From an uncultured Erysipelotrichaceae bacterium (GTDB lineage: Bacteria; Bacillota_I; Bacilli_A; RFN20; CAG-826), in contig CAMYZF010000045.1 of the NCBI GenBank assembly GCA_947303755.1, forward strand, positions 1 to 8,635: a stretch of DNA of 8,635 nt. The letters are read 5' to 3'. Under the pieces are notes generated by a model. That model searched no databases and had not been told where the DNA came from. It was given only the letters and a program-made list of their open reading frames with translations. The number at the start of each line of letters is the position of its first letter. Position 1 is the stretch's first letter. Positions 6,527 to 8,635 of the stretch are shown in pieces. A program made the translations under genes and the position numbers.

Positions 6527-6553
6527 TAGCAGTCTCGCTATGCGAGTGCTTGC
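6527..6553 (+). repeat. Copy 2 of bipartite intergenic motif TAGCAGTC-N10-AGTGCTTGC
   Basis: It has the same conserved blocks and spacing as 4356-4382. Here the variable centre folds as CTCGC-TAT-GCGAG (6534-6546). It is followed by an A and 14 consecutive T residues (6555-6568). Function is unknown. Confidence 0.55.
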
Positions 6554-6566
6554 ATTTTTTTTTTTT

Positions 6567-6594
6567 TTGAAGGTAAAATGAAACTTAATATAAC
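6567..6594 (+). promoter_or_regulatory. Weak candidate promoter of the zinc-ribbon membrane protein gene
   Basis: TTGAAG (6567-6572), 16 bp and TATAAC (6589-6594) is one option. TTGCAT (6550-6555) with TAAAAT (6574-6579) at 18 bp is another, and its -35 box would overlap the end of the bipartite motif. The sequence does not decide between them. Confidence 0.3.
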
Positions 6595-6648
6595 TTATTA
6601 TCATTGGTTGTTTGGTGGTTTTAGTGTTTTTATTTGAAAGGATAATTT

Positions 6649-8142
6649 ATGAAAAGATGTGAAAAGTGCGGCATTGAAAATCCAAGTGATAAGAATTATT
6701 GCCCTAAATGTGGCGAAAAGCTTGTTGATTTTAATGTCTGCCAAAGATGTGGTGAATCCGTTGAATTGGAAGACACCTATTGTTCTAATTGCGGTTACCA
6801 AATCGAAAAAGAAAGTTTTTGCCCTAAATGCAATGCAAAACTTGAAGGACAACCTAAATTTTGTCCAGAATGTGGTTCAAAGATTACTAAACCAGTAATT
6901 AAAATTGCGCCTCCTCGTATTGTTCACAAACACGAAGTTTCACCAAAAGGAGAGAAAAGTGGTGGAGAACAAGTTAGCACAGTGAGCCCATTAGCAAGGA
7001 AGATTTCATTCTTTGTTATGAGCGGTTTAACTTTGCTATTTATGCTTTTATTCCTAGTTGGTAGTTTCGGTGATGTTTATTCGGCTTATTATGCCGAAAC
7101 AGGAAGCGCACCAATTAGACTAAACCAAACAATCGCTTATTTCTTCAAGGCTGATGGTTTTTATAACATTCGAAATCTTGCATACAAAAATTATGGTTCA
7201 TATTCTGCTGGTGTAATAGCATATTTGGGACTATTTATATTCGCGGGTATTGAATATTCTCTGTGGCTTTTAGCGATCACTTTCACGATCGTAGGTTTAA
7301 TTAAATCATTAGTTAGATTTATTAAAGGAATTACTCGTAAAACCTATAATTACAATTGCAAAACATTGATTACTACGGTGATATTAGTTTTACCATATCC
7401 ACTTTTCTTTGCGATGGAATATTGCCAAGGTACAGTCGCAACTTCAGGCATTGGCGGAGTTGAAGCCACGATGAGACTTGGCTGGGGAACGGGCATGATT
7501 CTTGTTTGCTCAATCGTTGCAATTGCCTGTGTTGGTATTTACAAAATTATTTTCCCAATATTATCTAAAGATAAATTTAACTTTATTGGAAACGTTATTT
7601 TTTATCCATTAGCGGTCGCATTATTTATTTTCTTCACCTTAAGTTTTAGTCATTTTGTTGATTTAAGAGCGAGCGCGACTGTTTTAGGTATTTCCGCCAC
7701 ATTAAAAGGAAATGTCTCGGTTTATCAAAACTATGTTGATACTTTAGGCGTTCTTGGCAAAATGGCGTATTATTCCAGTTATTCATACTATGGTTCAACG
7801 ACGTCAGCGACGATTCCTGGAGCGGTTTATTGGGCAATTGTGCCAGTTATTTTTGCTATCGTAACAGGATTCTGTGGCTTGTTTATGCTTGGCAAATTAT
7901 TAAAAGAAAAGAAAATAGGTTTCTATGTCTTTGGTGCATTAACCTTCGTATTTGCCTTGACAACATATATACTTGCCTTATCAAATACAAAAGAATTAGC
8001 AAGTTATAACATCATTAGTTTAAAATACGATGCCCAATATTATAAATTCTCAACACTCGGAATATTTGTTTTAGTGTTCATTGCCTTATGCGTTGGTGGC
8101 GCTATCGCAAAAACAGTATTGTCGAATAGAAAACACGCTTAA
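6649..8142 (+). CDS. Polytopic membrane protein with three N-terminal zinc ribbons
   Basis: A 497-residue integral membrane protein of unknown function. The first 80 residues hold six CxxC pairs arranged as three zinc ribbons: Cys4/7 with 18/21, Cys31/34 with 45/48, and Cys58/61 with 72/75. A basic, flexible linker (about 81-115) follows. Then come roughly eight hydrophobic segments, at about 119-140, 187-217, 239-258, 280-303, 312-335, 392-416, 422-444 and 467-490. The ribbons are probably cytoplasmic, since they lack a signal peptide. Proteins pairing zinc ribbons with membrane helices are common in Firmicutes but mostly uncharacterised. No transporter or enzyme motif is visible to me. The GAAAGGA site (6636-6642), 6 nt before the ATG, supports the start. 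It is a single-gene unit between terminators. Confidence 0.8.
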   Translation: MKRCEKCGIENPSDKNYCPKCGEKLVDFNVCQRCGESVELEDTYCSNCGYQIEKESFCPKCNAKLEGQPKFCPECGSKITKPVIKIAPPRIVHKHEVSPKGEKSGGEQVSTVSPLARKISFFVMSGLTLLFMLLFLVGSFGDVYSAYYAETGSAPIRLNQTIAYFFKADGFYNIRNLAYKNYGSYSAGVIAYLGLFIFAGIEYSLWLLAITFTIVGLIKSLVRFIKGITRKTYNYNCKTLITTVILVLPYPLFFAMEYCQGTVATSGIGGVEATMRLGWGTGMILVCSIVAIACVGIYKIIFPILSKDKFNFIGNVIFYPLAVALFIFFTLSFSHFVDLRASATVLGISATLKGNVSVYQNYVDTLGVLGKMAYYSSYSYYGSTTSATIPGAVYWAIVPVIFAIVTGFCGLFMLGKLLKEKKIGFYVFGALTFVFALTTYILALSNTKELASYNIISLKYDAQYYKFSTLGIFVLVFIALCVGGAIAKTVLSNRKHA

Positions 8143-8160
8143 TGCTTAGTATTAGAAAAG

Positions 8161-8187
8161 TCAGCTCAGCGATGGGCTGATTTTTTT
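8161..8187 (+). terminator. Intrinsic terminator after the zinc-ribbon membrane protein
   Basis: TCAGCTCA (8161-8168) pairs with TGGGCTGA (8173-8180), with one G-U pair, around a GCGA tetraloop, followed by seven T residues. It insulates the metal-response operon from upstream transcription. Confidence 0.85.
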
Positions 8188-8201
8188 ATTAGTTAAATTA
8201 G

Positions 8202-8230
8202 TTGACTATATGAACGGTCATTCATATAAT
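8202..8230 (+). promoter_or_regulatory. Strong sigma-A promoter of the metal-response operon, predicted leaderless
   Basis: TTGACT (8202-8207), exactly 17 bp and a perfect TATAAT (8225-8230) make this the best promoter in the window. The -10 box ends 6 nt before the ATG at 8237, so the transcript should begin at the start codon. AGG at 8233-8235 is too close to the ATG to be a Shine-Dalgarno site. Confidence 0.8.
8207..8228 (+). promoter_or_regulatory. SmtB/ArsR-type operator, perfect inverted repeat
   Basis: TATATGAA (8207-8214) and TTCATATA (8221-8228) are perfect 8-bp arms with a 6-bp centre. The core TGAA-N6-TTCA matches the operator form known for zinc-sensing SmtB-family repressors. 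It fills the spacer and overlaps the last base of the -35 box and four bases of the -10 box, so bound repressor would block RNA polymerase. The likely ligand is the adjacent regulator. Confidence 0.75.
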
Positions 8231-8236
8231 ATAGGC

Positions 8237-8590
8237 ATGAAAAACGATGTTCTTATTAAAATGGAAGCTCTATTAAAAATAGCAGCGGATCAAACTAGAT
8301 TAAAAATAATGATGTGTCTTTTAGACGAAAGTGAATGTGACTGTCATTGTGGTGCGGGATGTTGTTCGTCTTGCACCTGTTTGTCCTGCATGATTGAAAA
8401 ATGTGTAGGGGACATAGTTAACGAAACGGGCGCTTCTCAATCTTTGGTGTCTCATCAACTTAAAGTGTTAAAAGATGCTGATTTAGTAAAAACCAGAAAA
8501 GATAGACAGAAAGTCTATTATTCCTTAAGCGATGGTCATATTAAAGAGTTGCTCAATGTTGTAAGAGAACACGTTTTGGAGGACGAATAA
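8237..8590 (+). CDS. SmtB/ArsR-family metal-sensing repressor with cysteine-rich insertion
   Basis: A 117-residue winged-helix repressor that probably leaves DNA when it binds metal. The family core is ADQTRLKIMMCLL (17-29), CVGDIVNETGASQSLVSHQLKVLKDADLV (recognition helix about 68-79) and the wing KDRQKVYYSL. The C-terminal helix has Asp99, His101, His112 and Glu115, with the same spacing as the alpha-5 zinc ligands of SmtB (Asp104, His106, His117, Glu120). Between the second helix and CVGDI is an insertion at about 34-55 carrying eight cysteines in 18 residues (34, 36, 38, 42, 43, 46, 48, 51), plus Cys56 at the position of SmtB Cys61. I chose the ATG at 8237 because the in-frame ATG at 8210 lies inside the promoter and operator. 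The next gene begins one base after the stop and looks like metal efflux. Zinc, cadmium, cobalt or lead are all possible inducers. Confidence 0.88.
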   Translation: MKNDVLIKMEALLKIAADQTRLKIMMCLLDESECDCHCGAGCCSSCTCLSCMIEKCVGDIVNETGASQSLVSHQLKVLKDADLVKTRKDRQKVYYSLSDGHIKELLNVVREHVLEDE

Positions 8591-8591
8591 T

Positions 8592-8635
8592 ATGACAAAG
8601 AAAGTAAAATATCATATTAGTGGTTTTGATTGTCC
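8592..8635 (+). CDS. Heavy-metal P-type ATPase, N-terminal fragment (3' end outside window)
   Basis: Only 14 codons are visible: MTKKVKYHISGFDC, with the next codon starting CC (Pro). The sequence fits the start of a heavy-metal-associated (HMA) domain, where the metal-binding loop is usually GMxCxxC; here Met is replaced by Phe. Placement one base after a SmtB-like repressor, with a GGAGG site (8578-8582) inside the repressor gene, strongly suggests a CadA/ZntA-type efflux ATPase cotranscribed with it. A free-standing HMA metallochaperone is the main alternative and cannot be excluded from this fragment. Confidence 0.7.
   Translation, partial: MTKKVKYHISGFDC

Noticed and set aside
4356..6553. 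CRISPR array or tandem small-RNA array suggested by the recurring intergenic motif
   Set aside because: There are only two copies about 2.2 kb apart with a variable centre, no regular repeat-spacer pattern and no cas genes.
284..8142. Alternative genetic code with TGA as tryptophan, as in some Mollicutes
   Set aside because: All complete genes end naturally at TAA or TAG, use TGG for Trp, and contain no internal TGA, so the standard code explains everything seen.
8210..8236. Start of the repressor at the in-frame ATG at 8210
   Set aside because: This ATG lies within the inverted-repeat operator and upstream of the -10 box, so it would not be transcribed from the strong promoter. It adds nine residues without family similarity.

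Overview
The window is AT-rich and gene-dense, and every gene is on the + strand. Low-GC codon use, strong AGGAG-type ribosome binding sites, a zinc-binding L33, compact intergenic spaces and intrinsic terminators point to an uncultured host-associated member of the Firmicutes (Bacilli), perhaps near the Erysipelotrichales/RF39/Mollicutes-related lineages. This placement is an inference from gene style, not from a marker phylogeny. The long frames are read with TGG for Trp and contain no in-frame TGA, so the standard code fits. The nine complete or 3'-complete genes end in TAA or TAG.

Layout. (1) Positions 1-221 hold the 3' end of an Mrp/ApbC-type P-loop ATPase, followed by a terminator. (2) A lipoprotein endonuclease I (EndA/NucM family) lies at 284-1333. 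(3) The housekeeping cluster rpmG-secE-nusG lies at 1409-2391. rpmG is only 48 codons. The cluster has its own promoter and is closed by a terminator where rplK-rplA would commonly follow. (4) A lipoprotein M6-type metalloprotease with an N-terminal Big-2-like domain lies at 2456-4309. (5) A secreted BspA-type leucine-rich-repeat protein lies at 4490-6466. (6) A polytopic membrane protein with three N-terminal zinc ribbons lies at 6649-8142. (7) A metal-sensing SmtB/ArsR-family repressor lies at 8237-8590, followed almost directly by the start of a heavy-metal P-type ATPase that runs off the window.

How the genes fit together. The nuclease, the protease and the LRR protein are all exported and suggest a surface for degrading and binding external macromolecules. 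The last two genes look like a metal-efflux operon controlled by its own repressor: a perfect inverted repeat lies between and partly over the -35 and -10 boxes. L33, SecE and NusG are core translation, secretion and transcription functions set between exported proteins.

Most notable points. Three genes (nuclease, protease, repressor) each have a -10-like hexamer exactly 6 nt before the ATG and no usable Shine-Dalgarno sequence, which predicts leaderless mRNAs. The repressor combines a complete SmtB/CzrA-like alpha-5 zinc site with an unusual cysteine-dense insertion. A bipartite 27-bp motif (TAGCAGTC-N10-AGTGCTTGC) occurs in two consecutive intergenic regions. I saw no tRNA, rRNA, CRISPR array, insertion sequence or phage gene. 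No gene-free stretch exceeds 300 bases. I did not find a clearly novel multi-gene system.
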